Shown here: piece after piece, positions 24,441 through 36,574 of the stretch | How the letters are laid out: the number at the start of each line of letters is the position of its first letter | Numbering within the stretch: the first letter of the stretch is position 1 | From: Podocnemis expansa | Taxonomy: Eukaryota; Chordata; Testudines; Podocnemididae | NCBI GenBank assembly: GCA_007922195.1 | Contig: ML681963.1 | Coordinates: 55,397,005 to 55,461,004, forward strand | Length of the DNA: 64,000 nucleotides | Direction of reading: 5' to 3' | Notes under the pieces: generated by a model | Told to the model about the DNA's origin: nothing | The model's input: the letters and a program-made list of their open reading frames with translations, nothing else | The model's database searches: none | Position numbers and translations under genes: made by a program

Positions 24441-27205
24441 CCCTGCAGCAGCAGGGTGTGTCAGTGGGGGAGCCAGCTTCCCTCTCTCAGAGTGCAATTA
24501 AAATGTCAGTCTGGGCTGGGCACAGAGAGGACTGTCTCCAATAACTGTGCAAAGGTGCAGGGAGCTTCTGCCCCAGCTACATTCAGAAATTCCTTTAACC
24601 AGGTCAATTTGCTGGGTAGCTCTTGGAAACTCCATCATCTAAAAAAACCCCAAACCACAAAAGGGAACTGGCATGCAGCCGTCTCAAAAAAGCTGCTTGT
24701 CTGTAGGCCCCAGCATGCCCTGATGCTCCCCCAGTAAATTCAATTTAACAAAAATAAGTGCCATACTCAGCCCTGCTCTCTCCTCCACCCGCTGCAGACC
24801 TAAGAGTGGCCAGGGCTTCATGTGATACCTTGGCTGGCAAACAGCATCTTGAGCCCAGGGCATCCCAGTTAGACAAAGCATGCCCACGGCTGCCAGCACT
24901 GGATCAGCACCATGCCTGGGACAAAGAAGGGGGGTGTTATGTTCAGGAGCTGGCTGTGCCTACCTAGCAGCAGAGTGCTGAGTGGAGATGGTGGACTATC
25001 TGGTGGTTATTCACACCCTGTTGGTTTAAAATCAAATTCCTGGGCCGGAGCCAATGGAGCTATGCTGATCTACACCAGCTGGCCCACGCTCTTTGTTCAT
25101 GCTGGGTCCAGTCCCTTGACTGACCCGCCATTGCTGGTCCTAGCTATGGTCACAGCACACATTCAGAGAGGTAGGATAAAAATAACCAGCGAATGCTTTT
25201 GCTGGAAGGGTGCAACATAACAATACTTTTAGTCTCAGACTCCAGAAGAATTCCGCGTAGTGATCAAGACCAGAGAGAGACAAAGCAGGCTGCTCCCTAC
25301 TGCTGCCCACCACCAAGCTTCAGTTTTCACCAATCATGTGCAAAGTAGCCCCAAACTCACCAAGGCTGGGAAAACTGCTCCTTCCACACTGCCCTCTGGC
25401 AGTAATACTCTCCCAGCCCAGGACCCTCCCTCAAGGTTTGTATGTAGGGACCCACACAGAGGCTGCTGCCCTTCCCTAACACCTGTGGCTGCAGCACCTC
25501 CCTCACCCTCACCAGTGCCACCTCCTTCTCCTCACAGTCACTGAAAGGAAACCAGGATCATGGTGGGGCTGTGGGCATGGCTCTCTACTCCCTCCAGCTC
25601 TGGCAGCTGAAGCTGCCCACGCTTCCCATTGGATGTACAAAACAGGCCTTGGGACACAGGCTTGCTCACTGCTCTGACCCCAGCTAACACTGAGCTACAT
25701 CCGTACACAGCTCCAAGCACCTCTGTGCACAAGTGCAGAGCAGGATGTATGTATGTGAAGCCTTGTTTCAATAAGGAGGGACCCCACATTGTTGTTTATT
25801 CACACTGCAGTAACTGCTGCAGAGCCTAGTCAGGAATGGGGGAGGAGGGATCCTGCAGTGCTAGGCCCACTGGTGCTTATGGTTTTTAGGACCTGCCCCC
25901 AGAAATCCTGCCTTCCTCCAGGAGGAACCAGGGGGCTGCTATCAACTGCCTGGGGCACTGACCAGAGTGACAAACCCAAGCAGAAGAATTAGTTAGTATG
26001 CCCTGGAAAAAGTACTCCCCATCCCCGCTGCCAGAGAAGCAAGCACCTTTGCCCATACAATGCAGTTAAACCTGTCCAATGGCTGGGCACCAGACTAGGG
26101 AACAGACTGCATGTGCAAAGAAAACACACATGTGCTTGGCAGAGCACCAGTGTCACTTGCTCACTGTCCTCCAGAGACCCCAAGCAGCATGAGTATGTGT
26201 GTCCAGGGATGTGGGCAGGCAGGGTTAGGCTGTGCAACAGCTGGTGCTGCCACAGCCGCCCTGTTATTGTTACAGGAGTAAAGTTAGCTGGGGCCCATTT
26301 CCCTGTAGTGAAGCCACCCCTCCCCATTGCAGGGTAAACACACTCTAGCAGCCTGGAGAGTAACGGACAGGAAATGCACCCCTACACCCAACCCACAACT
26401 CCCTGGGCATAACTATACTTTAAACACTGAACTGGCCTCCTGGAGAAAATCCAGCCATAACGGATGCACACATAGCACCAGCATACAGGTAAATCACAGC
26501 AGGGCTTGGAACCAGTGTTTTTGCAGGCCTCTCTCCGTATGAGCTGCTTGGCTGGTTTTAAATTTGAAATAAATCAGAGTTAAAGTGTACTTCAGAACTC
26601 CCCTTTTCCAGCTGTACTTCAGTTAGGGCTTGATCCTGGATTATGGCTATTCCACTATCTCCTTCCTAAATGGATCATTTGCATCCATCAGCCAAGCCCA
26701 GCCGTCTGTTGTAGTACATACGTTGCTTTATAATAGCAGAAAGCTGCTGATCTTTCATTTTCAAATGCTTGATCTAGCCAGTAAGATTTATTACTCAAAG
26801 CTTCCAGAAAGTTGGAAGGTCTTAGATGCCGGGAAGTTAACGCTGCAACAGAATGTTTTCAGCTATTGGTATTTCAGCAGCTGTCTAGAATAGTCCTCTT
26901 CCAACTTGTTCAAGTCCATTTTATCCCTGTGTTAGTTACTGTTGGTTTCAGATTAATGGGGAAAATTCTGACAAGAAGGCCATTTGATTTGTCTGGAAAG
27001 TGCCTGGAGGCTTTGAGGAGATGGGGGAAAAGGTGAGAAGAAATGTTTATAATACTGAAGTCTTTTTAACTTTCTGGGATCTGAGCAGGGAATGTCAGAG
27101 AGTTTTCCTCTTCCCCTAACTGATAAACAGATGGGGCCCTCACTAGCTCAAGTGTATCCTCACGTGGGCAGGCACTTTTTGTGTTGGCCATAACCCGGTT
27201 GGAGC
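24441..27205. other. unique-looking non-coding stretch
   Basis: No gene or bounded mobile element is recognised. ORFs of 60-112 codons are scattered on both strands without domains. Confidence 0.4.
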
Positions 27206-27209
27206 TAAG

Positions 27210-27370
27210 GTAGATGGCTTTGTGATTGAGGTGCTGGACTTGGATCCAGAAGATGTGGGTTGTGACTTGCACAGCTAGGAACAATCTGCACCTGAGCTCT
27301 CTGTCATTGCATGGGAACCATTCTTCCCTATCTCATCTGGGTACTGGGAGAATAAATCAATGACTGAGAC
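27210..27370 (+). repeat. MIR/tRNA-SINE-like fragment (sense)
   Basis: GTGATTGAGGTGCTGGACTTGGATCCAGAAGATGTGGGTTGTGACTTGC resembles the tRNA-like head of an amniote SINE, followed by a degraded middle. Moderate to weak match. Confidence 0.4.
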
Positions 27371-27672
27371 TCCAAGTGTGACTTCAACCTCAAGCTGAAG
27401 GTGCGAGTCCCAGTTCAATTAGACGTCCCCTTCTCTTTTTCACTGAGCCAGCACATAGCCTCAGCAGTGGGAGGAGCTAGCTGCACCACATATAGGCATA
27501 GTGCCATGAATGTGTATGTACCAGCCTATGCCAGAGAACATGTACCAGTATATCTCTGTGGAGAAGCTGTGCTCCCTAGGAAGCAGCTGTCACAGAATAC
27601 CATAATTAAGATTACCCAACACCTAGGTGAGGCCAGCTCTGCCCCTGGAATGCTGCCACACTGCCTAGAGAA

Positions 27673-28041
27673 CAGGGCTGTAACTAGGGCAGGGCAACCA
27701 GGGCAAAGCCCCGGGCACCAAATTTTAGAGGGCACTGCAGAAGGCACCAGGCCAGGATGGCAGAGAAAGCACCTTGCTGGGGGACCCAGCCAGTGGGGAA
27801 GCTGGCTGGTGGCGAAGGTGCCGCACGGGGGGACCCTGCTGGCCAGTGAGGAAGGCGCCCCGCCAGGGGACCCTGCGAGCAGAGAAGGTGCCCTACAAGT
27901 GGACTCAGCCAGTAGGCAGGCAAGCCACCCAGCTGGGGGACTCCCTGTGATGGTTGGGGCCAGATTAGGCCCCAGATGGATGGGTGATGGCACATCTGGG
28001 ATTGCTTGCCCTGGGCACCAACTTTTCCAGTTCTGGCCCTG
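27673..28041. mobile_element. non-autonomous hAT-type element, TSD CTAGAGAA/CTAGGGAG
   Basis: The left end is CAGGGCTGTAACTAG and the right end complements CAGGGCCAGAACTGG. Flanking 8-mers at 27665-27672 and 28042-28049 agree at six of eight positions and fit nTnnnnAn, the pattern reported for the Ac branch of hAT. Inside, both ends carry GGGCACCAA-(A/C)TTTT words. The middle (about 27770-27945) is a degenerate GC-rich tandem array of GAAGGTGCC...GGGACCC-type units. That array keeps a 214-codon plus-strand frame (27401-28045) and antisense frames of 155 and 103 codons open. These are compositional artefacts and start outside the element. Confidence 0.65.
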
Positions 28042-28049
28042 CTAGGGAG

Positions 28050-28545
28050 GTCACAATAGGGGTGTCAACGTGAGCTCTAAGCTAAATGTCTATAGGGCTG
28101 GTGAGCTCACAGCATTTCTCTCTACTTACGAGACGTGACCAATAGATCACCGCCCCATGAGTAACTGGATCAGACCCATGTGCATGGTGGTTGGTCCATT
28201 TGCATGGACAAGTGGTGATACAAGATTCCCAAAGTCAAAATGCTTAAATTACAGACTGATGTCTGGCATTCAAAGTGTGCTCACAAAAGCTCAGCTGCAT
28301 CTATATGGTGATCTCTTTCACATGACAGCTTAACATCCCCCCCAGGACATATTTTATGGTCAGCTAAAGCAAGGCCCCTGTTCTTATGGTGGCCAGAACA
28401 AATGATAGGAAGACACACTGAAGTCATACTTGAAAGGTTCCCTTCCTACATCCCACCACAACCAAGAGCGAACCACCTGTGGGGATGAGCAATGACTGAA
28501 TGGGAACTAGCAAAGCAGAGAGAGCTCTGGGCTCCCAGGAGATAC
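28050..28545. other. unique-looking non-coding stretch
   Basis: Nothing recognisable was found. Confidence 0.4.
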
Positions 28546-28548
28546 TAG

Positions 28549-28867
28549 AGGTATGTCTACACTGCACATGGAGCCTGGTCTCTGAATTTGGTTTGGGCCC
28601 CAGTTCCCCTTTCTCTCCCCACACAAAAATCAGTTGGACTCAGGTCATCCAGCTCTCAAGACATGCGTCCTATAACACTGCTAGGGATCGGGTCCCACTT
28701 CAGAGCCTGAGTCTTGGTAGCACTCGCATGCAAGCCTTCTTATTCTGCTGTGTGGACAGCTCCAGCTGCAGACCTGAGTTGGAAAACTTGCATAGTGCAG
28801 TACAAACAGGCTAGCATGCGTCCAACCCATTGTAAACTCAGGTTTATAATTTACTGCAGACATGCCT
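28549..28867. mobile_element. Harbinger-like MITE of a different subfamily, TSD TAG
   Basis: Left terminus AGGTATGTCTACACTGCA and right terminus TACTGCAGACATGCCT are inverted, with TAG on both outer sides (28546-28548 and 28868-28870). Length is 319 bp. The termini resemble those of the palindrome MITEs (GGCTATGTCTACA), but the interior is ordinary sequence without TTCGAA arrays. That makes it a useful comparison for that family. Confidence 0.65.
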
Positions 28868-28870
28868 TAG

Positions 28871-30745
28871 TGGGATGGCACAACCCCCTGGGAAACAAAC
28901 CAATCTAGGGACACACACGCAAGCACGTGTGTATGCCTGTCAGAAACAGCCACAACAGAGTTCATGACCCTTCTGGTTTTGCCAATTTTCTCCAAGTTAT
29001 TTTAAAACCAGTTCCAGAACTATTCAACTTTCAATTAATAACAGCACCAAGAAAAAAAAACCAAAAAACAAATCTTCTGCAGATCCCTGAATAGCAGCAG
29101 CTGGCGTGGGTCAAGTGGGATCTGCACAAAGGCAGCTGACAAGACACATGCATCCCCCCTCAGAATGAAAGATGTTCTCTTGACAAGTCTTAAGCCCCCT
29201 AAATCCTCCTCTGATTCATCATCACTAACTCTTTAAGACAGACCCAGAGAAAAGAAACCCTGTGTAAGAGAAAGACTCTCTCCTTCTTGAGCTCCCACTC
29301 AATTAATTGGGGAGTAATCCACCCTGATAGTGAAATTAGCCAGATGAGATCTACAAAGGCTTTCAGTTTTTAACTTGCAGGGGCTAATTTGTGTGTTTAT
29401 TCCATTTCCTGGGGAAGCAGACTCCCACAGATGCCCAGCTCAAGATCTGACTCTTGGGTTTGGGCCACCTGAGCTGAGGCAGGGTCTCCCAAATTTAATC
29501 CCATGAAGCTAAATTAGAAGAGGCAAAAACACAGCAGGCTCTGCATAAAGCTGCCAATTCAGATACTTCAGTTCTCTCCGCTCGTAGGCCAAGACAGGGA
29601 GAAAAGGCTTAAGGGAGAGGAATTAAAAGCTTCCAGGCTGGCCTGCTCTCCAATTTAACAGAACTTTGACTGGCATTTCAGAGAGACCTGCCTTCTCATT
29701 GGGCCTGGCTCCCCATGTGACCAGTACGGAGCAAGTGAGGTGAGCTGGTGAGAGAAGTGGCATGAACTTAAAAGGAGAAAAGATGAATGGAAATGGAAAG
29801 GTGGTGTAGCACCCCCCCTGCCACCGCCAGATTATTAACCTCAACATGCCACCAAGGATGCAAAAGTGGGATGATTTTCTGCAGCTGTTGAAAAGGGTTA
29901 CAGCCTGTTTCTATGGAAATAGATCCATCACCTCCTGGCAAACCTGCTGAGTCAGAGCCTGCACTTCCTTTTCCATCCATCCTGGTTTCCGCCAGTCTGT
30001 TTGCAAGATGGCTTTACAAGGCTGGGATCTCCTGCAGTTACTCAGTGCACTGTGCCTAGTGGAGCGTGATGCCTTGCAGCCATTTTCCACATGTACACAT
30101 GCCTCATAAAATGATGTATGTGAGTTTCAGATGGAAAGTCCCATCCTCGTGACTCCTATAAAAGCGCATAAGCAGCAACTGGCATCTCTGACAAAAAAGT
30201 TAACAGGGGAAGACAAATCCCTTTTTACCCACACAGAACTATTTAATGTGGTTGGAGGTTGATGAACAGCAAGATAAAGGGGTTGGGAACAGTGGGGATC
30301 GGCCCCTTAAATCAGCACTGATGTAACAGGGCAAGGTGAAATGTTCCCAGAGCCATTGCAGCTCCAACTACCACAGCTCTTGGAAGCCAGAAAATGACTG
30401 GAAGCAGGATGAATTGAAAGGGACGTGAAGGTGGCAGAACTCAGGCAAATGTCCAGCAAGGATCTGAGCGAGCGTAAGTCTCCCAGTGGTATCCCACCAG
30501 TTAGGTCCCCTGACTGACTCCATCTCCCTAGTCCTGTAAATCTCAGCATTTCACTCCATTCACTTCCTTTCTCCACCAAGTCTCCAATTGCCCTCAGAGA
30601 CGGCGCTGTCTAGGTACTTCATGGGAAGCAGTGCAGACACTGCAGGAAAGGCCAGAAATGGATGTTCTGCTCCTGTGAGAAGGGAAGGTGTGTCCCCACT
30701 TGACAGATGGGGACTTGTATTTAAGTGACTGGGCACCTAGCCCCC
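28871..30745. other. unique-looking non-coding stretch
   Basis: No gene or bounded element is recognised. A short MIR-like phrase (GACAGATGGGGACTTG) lies at about 30700-30720. Confidence 0.4.
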
Positions 30746-30750
30746 AGGCT

Positions 30751-31398
30751 TGTTAAGAAGAGAAGGTGGCCAGACATGAATAGCATGCAGAAACGCAGAG
30801 ACCTAGCACCCAAGACCTAGAAGTAGCTGAAGTAAGCCAAGTTCCAAGAGCCTGAGCAGGTGCAGGTTGCTTAAGATAGCTAACTTAAGGAAGTAACCCA
30901 ACGGTGACCTTAAGTCACAAGATTTAAGACTGCTATGTAATAAGCCCAAGTACTGACGTGAAGAATAACCTGCTGACAGGTAACCTCAAGAAGGCAGTTT
31001 GGAGCACTTCAGGCTTTGGGGCAGGGAAGAAGAGAAAAGCAGCAGCAGATGCCAAACCACAGGTAGCTACAGAGAGTAATTCACATATGCTAAAAAGATT
31101 TAGTTAATATACTAAACTATGGGATAAGGACTCCTCAGTATGACGAAGGTGAGGGAGCTAAGGTCTAGTAAAGGAGGAAGGTCATTCCATGATGGACATT
31201 AAGGCCTATAAAACATTCAGCCACAAATCAAGCCATAGAGCTCTCCACTGGCACGATGGAGTCAGGGTAGGATCTGTCCCATGACGCGCACACACCTGAA
31301 AGGGTGTAGGTTGTTTTTACTTGTAGAACTGACCATAGCAGCACCAAATAAAAGGCATTTCTGGAGTGGATGTATTGCTGTTACTGCTGTGCGCATCA
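30751..31398 (+). mobile_element. candidate solo LTR, TG...CA ends, near 5-bp TSD
   Basis: The segment starts TGTTAAGAAG and ends GCGCATCA. It is flanked by AGGCT (30746-30750) and GGGCT (31399-31403), a 5-bp duplication with one mismatch. Inside, on the plus strand, a TATA box (CCTATAAAAC, about 31205-31214) is followed about 140 bp later by AATAAA (31347-31352), matching U3-R-U5 order. No internal retroviral sequence is seen on either side. The ends were chosen by eye and no second copy is present, so this is a moderate call. Confidence 0.5.
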
Positions 31399-31403
31399 GG
31401 GCT

Positions 31404-32043
31404 CCCGACTCAATGACAAGCCTGAAAATCCTGAACCTGATTTCAGGACAAGGCCTGACCAAATTCTAGACATTTCACTGGGAATTCTTGATATCTTCAA
31501 TACACAAATTGATATAACAGCTAACCAGAACAAACCCTGATCGCCCAGGCAACCATCATAAACCTTAACACAAGGCCAGCAAGTCCACAACAGGGTACTC
31601 AGTACCTTCAGGATCAGGCCTTATTACTGATTTCATGTTGATCTGCAGTTCCTTTTTTCTACAATGGAGCTAGAAACTACAGGGTGTGAAATGGGGTCTG
31701 GAAAGGTGGATAAAAAGTTAGATTTGGAAGGGAAGCCCTGATCCTCCCAGGTACTGTGTGTTTCTATTAGCTGATAACTATGATGAGGGTACAGAGACTG
31801 TCGTATAAGGAGGCTCATGCCTCTTTGTGAAGTTCCTGTTGTGTAACTACAACAGGCTGTAACACAACATTGCCATCACCTCACACTGCCCCTTGCTCCA
31901 GTCACACCATGTCACAGCACATAATGCTCTGCAGCAATGCAGTGTGACAACAGTCAAGCACAGTTTTCTACAGATGGCATAGCAACCCCTCTCAGTATTA
32001 ACTTCAGACATAAAAGAGCAATGCAACAATATGGGGCAGCAAA
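31404..32043. other. non-coding stretch
   Basis: No gene. The part from about 31850 to 32040 and its continuation after the LTR (32836-33240) is rich in TGCA, CACAGTG and GCAATGC words, and may belong to one older unidentified repeat into which the LTR inserted. Confidence 0.35.
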
Positions 32044-32048
32044 CTGTC

Positions 32049-32830
32049 TGTCAAGGCTGTTTCCCCACTCTGGCACTCTGAGTGCAGAAGATGGGGGCCT
32101 GCAACAGGCCTGAAAAGCCACTGGCCTTAAAGCCTGCTCTTAAAACTCTCGAAGGCCTCCAATTCCTGGCCTTGGAGTGGTATTGCTGCCACCACCCAAA
32201 TGCAAAAACCTCTTGAAACCCAGGAAGGTGCACTTGAGAATTCCTTCCTATGAGGTATCCTCAATCACTTTTATTTCTTTCTCAAGAGAGTGACTGAACC
32301 CCAGCTGGAATATCAGCTGGAAATGGAACAGAATCCCCTTTAGTAGCTGGCTGTGCAGTCTGAGATATGTGCACACAAACCTCTTGCCCTTCAGAACACA
32401 GAACCAGGACTTACTTAAAAGGTAAAATCTTTAATTAAAAAGAACAGATAAGAAACACAGAGAGTTGCTTCACTGGGATTTGACTTAGGTAGTTACAGGG
32501 TAGGAGGATGGGGTACATGTGCTGAGCAGAGAGAAATCCAAAAACAAACTAAAAACAAAGCAATATCCTGACTGTGTCTAAGTAAACATTCCCTGTTCTA
32601 TTCACACCTGGTCAGCAACAAACTTGAGCTTATCTTTGGTAAGGCTGTCGCTGGATCCTTCCTCAGGCCTCTCTCCGGCCTCCTCCTGATCCTTCCAGGA
32701 GCTCTGCTGCATCCAAACAGGAACAGGTAAGGCTGCTGCTCCAATTTGAAAACCTGTACTTTATTCCTGTTGGCTGTCCTGGGACTCACTGACCAGAGTG
32801 TTAACCCCTTCCTCCTCAAGGGTTACTACA
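32049..32830. mobile_element. solo LTR with perfect 5-bp TSD CTGTC
   Basis: This 782-bp segment starts TGTCAAGGCTGTTTCCCC and ends GGGTTACTACA. It is flanked on both sides by CTGTC (32044-32048 and 32831-32835). TG/CA ends and a 5-bp duplication are the mark of retroviral-type integration, and the absence of an internal region means a solo LTR left by LTR-LTR recombination. A second, truncated copy lies inside the DIRS gag region at 60444-61108. Orientation is not settled: ATTAAA near 32433 and AATAAA near 32760 both read on the minus strand. No coding content. Confidence 0.85.
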
Positions 32831-32835
32831 CTGTC

Positions 32836-35800
32836 CTTGTGGACCAGCCTGCAGTGAAATAATGCATGTGGTGATATAATTAATGCACTGTACTGCACTG
32901 CTGTGTGTCACCAACATCCACAGTAATGCTAACAATGTGGCACATGCAGCATCGTGGTGCAACACCACAGTGCAACACAAGGGAGTTATTTTGTAGAAAT
33001 GAGCTCAAAGAAAACCCAGCACTGCAGGCATCAGACAGTGCCTCACTGCAAGAATACATGGTGATAAAACATTGTCATGCCTGTGCAGAAGATTGCAGAT
33101 GTGAGCCAGTGCAATGGGTTGTTTGCAAAAATGCCGCAACACAAACTAGCATGCAGGGCTGCACAGCACCACATGCAATAGCAGCCATCAGCATTCACGA
33201 GGCTGCGCTGCACAAGCGGATGCACCATATCTGAGAGGTCATGTTTAGGGCAGGGGCTTGGTGGCATCTGTATGCAGCACTGGAAGCAAGGAGGTCAAAT
33301 TCAAGTTGGTTCTCTGGCCATTGGCTTGAAGCAGGGTGTTATTTCAGAAACATTCAGGAAGCAGGGGAGAAAAGCTTTGCCATCATATAGGTTATAACCA
33401 TTATATCACATCTCGCCAAATTTTGCAGGGAGAAGAAGGGAGCATTTAAACCTAAAAAAAGTTTGGAGGGGCAAGCCACAGTCAAGGGAGCAGCTGTATG
33501 GCAAAATGACACCCCAGACTTGCACAGCCCTGGGTTAGCAGGACTTGCTCACAACCTATCGTCAATGTTATTTCCTGGTCTCTCTCTCTCCAGTTTGCAG
33601 CCTAGCAGCCAGTTCCACGTCAAGGACTCTGACTGCAAACACGGATCGTGCAGACGTTGCGGTTCTCTTGACGTCGCTGCCAGGGAGTGGGAGCAGTCAG
33701 CCCAAGCTACACCACTTCTCCCTTCTCTGCCAGGCTAAGTGGTCAATTTTCTGGTTTGAATTAAGAGAACGCAGGGGGAAAAAGAAGTGTGGGGGGGAGG
33801 CCTTTATGAAACTCATAAAAGAGGGGCTGGGCTGCGGCCAAGAACAGCACTAGTTGTTCCTTAAAAATCAACATGTTAAATAAAGTTCTTTGTGTGTCCT
33901 AAAGACATGCCATCTCTTTTGGAACCCTAACACAGGCCCTTTAACAAGAAGCAATAGCACACAACCCTTCCGTTGTATAAATAAAGCTCTGCATCTATAA
34001 TTCAGTTTGAGTCTGGAGTCAATCACATTGCTTTGTTTCCAAGGCAGTAGAACAGCCACCATTGGGCAGAAGGAGAGCAACCTTCTGCGATCTGCTCATT
34101 AGATCAAGTGCTTTAAAGCCAAAGAGTGGGTTTTGTTTTTTCAACATGCACCCCAGATGCCAACACATAGCTCTGCCTGCCAACCAGCAATGAAAGGTCC
34201 CTGGGTTTCTGTGATTTAATTAGGCACTCACATTGCCAGCACGTAACAAAATGAACTTGCAGAACTGAAATGCTGTGGGGAAGATTGAATTTTTGGGGTC
34301 TGGCTTGCACAACAGCTTGGCACTTTTTACTCAGAATGAATCCCTGGCACATTTGCAGAGGTTAGAGGACGTGGAGTTTGAGGTCCAGGGTGCAGAGTCA
34401 AGAAGTCAAACAGGAGGCTCTGCCAGGAGTTTATACGTGTCTGAATAACAGAACCAGGCAAATTGTTACTGATAACCATGGTTGACAAAGAGGCGATGGG
34501 AGTGGGGGACAGTTGTACCACAGACCCAAGTTTTGGAGGGGTCCACAAATATCTATAACCAGGGTGAGATGATGGAGAGAGTCCTGGGGAATGCAATGTA
34601 CAGAGCACCAAATTTCCCTCGAGAGGAAGACAGTCTTTCTCGGAGCCATCCTGCTAGGTACTGAGCATCCAGGAATCCCAATAGTTACAAGACAGTTGCC
34701 CCCCCCAAAATATACTCTACCTAATGAGAACTAGTATTGTCATGGAATTTGGCTTAGATATGTTAAAGCAATTTGAACCCCCATTCCCACAAGATCTGAC
34801 TTTGGCCCTAAATATTGGTGATGAGCAACAGAGACCTGTGTAGGTGCAACTTTCCCCTTCTTCCCTAAATCTTGCAGCAGAGGAAATCAGATAAAAGTAG
34901 ATTTAGTGTGCCAGGATCCTGACCACAGGAGAGTCACTTCAGCCAGTGTCTGGTGGTGAGTCATGCTGCTCTGTGGTGGGAATCAATTTAAAATTGTTTT
35001 TTATAACAAATTATTCAGATGAGCCCTGGGAAAGGTCACAGATTACCTGAACAAGTCAGGTCCCACTTACCACTGAGCTTGACAACTGCTAGTCAAAATC
35101 AAAGTATTTATTGGGGTGCTGCAACCCCTGAGCATTCATCAATGACCAACCAGCTACAATCCGCATCACAGACTCATTTTTGAAATATCCACAGCTGTAT
35201 TTCACTGACATTTCCTTCTGCTTGTGCTACAGCCTGCAAAGACGGCACCTGAGCAGCCCTTCAGAATCCTGAGCTCAGCTGTTACCAAACAAGGCCATGC
35301 AGATCCTATTCCCAAGGGGTACAGAAAGCCGACCACCAGGATCACAAAAGCAAAGTTAGAAGTGCCAAGTCTAGACCAATGATTTTGGCAGTTTCAGAGC
35401 AGCTATAAATACAGAGATTAAATCCTCATAAAATGTGCAAAAATTGGCACAGATATCACACCAAATCTCAGCGATCAGCAGAATTGAGCATTAAAGTTTT
35501 GCAGAAGCCCCTGGGTTGAGTCAACATTTTCCATACACAAGTTGAAAAGTCAGGGGAGGGACTGGGGAGAAGTGACCACTGGACTTCACAATGTTACTTT
35601 CTCTGAGTGAGGAGAAACCAGTAACATTACATTTTTCTTTTATGTAATGCAATTGGTGACAAAATGTTGTTTGAATATAAAAACCAGGCTGGTTGATACA
35701 AGCAGGTTGGACAGGAAGAAAAGGCAGATAGTTAGTTGATATTCAGCCACTAGAGGGACCTGAGCGAGGACCCACTTGGATGCACAGACCCTGAGATAAG

Positions 35801-36440
35801 AGCACAAAACAAGCAGCAGGCCAAGGAAACTTACTTCCTCAGTGGTATATAATGGGACCAGCTCTTTTCTTTGGTTGCTCAGGGCTTAATTATTAGTCTC
35901 TGAAGCTCTTTGGTAGTCTGCTGGTGGACTGGCAAAAACAAGATTTTCTATTTGCTTTGCTATTTCCAACCACGTCAGGGTCATGCAAATGAAAAGTGCA
36001 AGATTTCAAGTAGGTAAGTGTAAAGACAATGTCAGAGGCTGCTTTGTTGCTGGCAGGATAGAATGTCTGGAAAAATTTATGAGCATAAATGGGCTGCAGT
36101 TGGTGACTGGGCCCTGTGCCAGTGCTGTGCACAGAACTAAGTGAATTTCGTCCACCCACTGCGCATCTTTTCGCTCCACTTGTTCTAAGAATCTTTTGGA
36201 GTAAGTTTATTGTTAGAGTCCAGGTATTGTGGAAGCATCTCCTGTGCAGCTCTGAGGGAAGGTCATTTGTAACCTACAATAACCCAATCAACCCTTCAGC
36301 TGAGCTGAGCACTGGTTGGACCTGACAATTTTATTATGGGCAGAAATGGGGTCTAGGATGAGACCTCTCAACTCAATCCTCACTTTTGTTTTGTGCCATG
36401 AATTCAATCAGGGCTCCAGAAGTCAAAGACATTCAAGTCC
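32836..36440. other. long non-coding stretch
   Basis: No gene. The part to about 33240 is rich in TGCA/CAACACC words and contains a 109-codon frame (32905-33234) with no domain. A short CpG-rich patch at about 33616-33680 is listed separately. The remainder looks unique. Confidence 0.4.
33616..33680. promoter_or_regulatory. short CpG cluster containing a CRE-like TGACGTCG
   Basis: About seven CG dinucleotides fall within 65 bases in an otherwise CpG-poor window: ACGTCAAGG, AACACGGATCGTGC, AGACGTTGCGG and TTGACGTCGCTG. TGACGTCG differs from a full CRE (TGACGTCA) by one base. It is too short for a CpG island and has no other promoter element, so function is speculative. Confidence 0.2.
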
Positions 36441-36442
36441 CA

Positions 36443-36574
36443 ATTCAATAAAGCACTCAAGCATGTACTTAACTTTGAGTACACACTAGAATCTTATTGA
36501 AGTCAACAAAAATGGGATTACTCAAGGGCTTAAAAATTACATATGCACTTAAATAATGCTTTGCTGAACTAGGA
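36443..36574. repeat. ancient imperfect palindromic repeat
   Basis: The left part (TAAAGCACTCAAGCATGTACTTAAC) and right part (TTACATATGCACTTAAATAATGCTTTGCTG) are approximate inverted copies around a centre near TTATTGAAGTCAA. The wording matches an old amniote repeat of AAGCATGTGCTTAA type. A partial relative (GTTACTCAAGGGCTTAAGTGGCTGAAG) follows at about 36790-36820. Confidence 0.5.

Noticed and set aside
27401..28045. 214-codon plus-strand ORF, the second longest in the window, with 155- and 103-codon antisense partners
   Set aside because: It runs into a hAT-type element and stays open because of a GC-rich degenerate tandem array. The proteins are Gly/Pro/Ala/Ser-rich without a domain, and both strands are open together.
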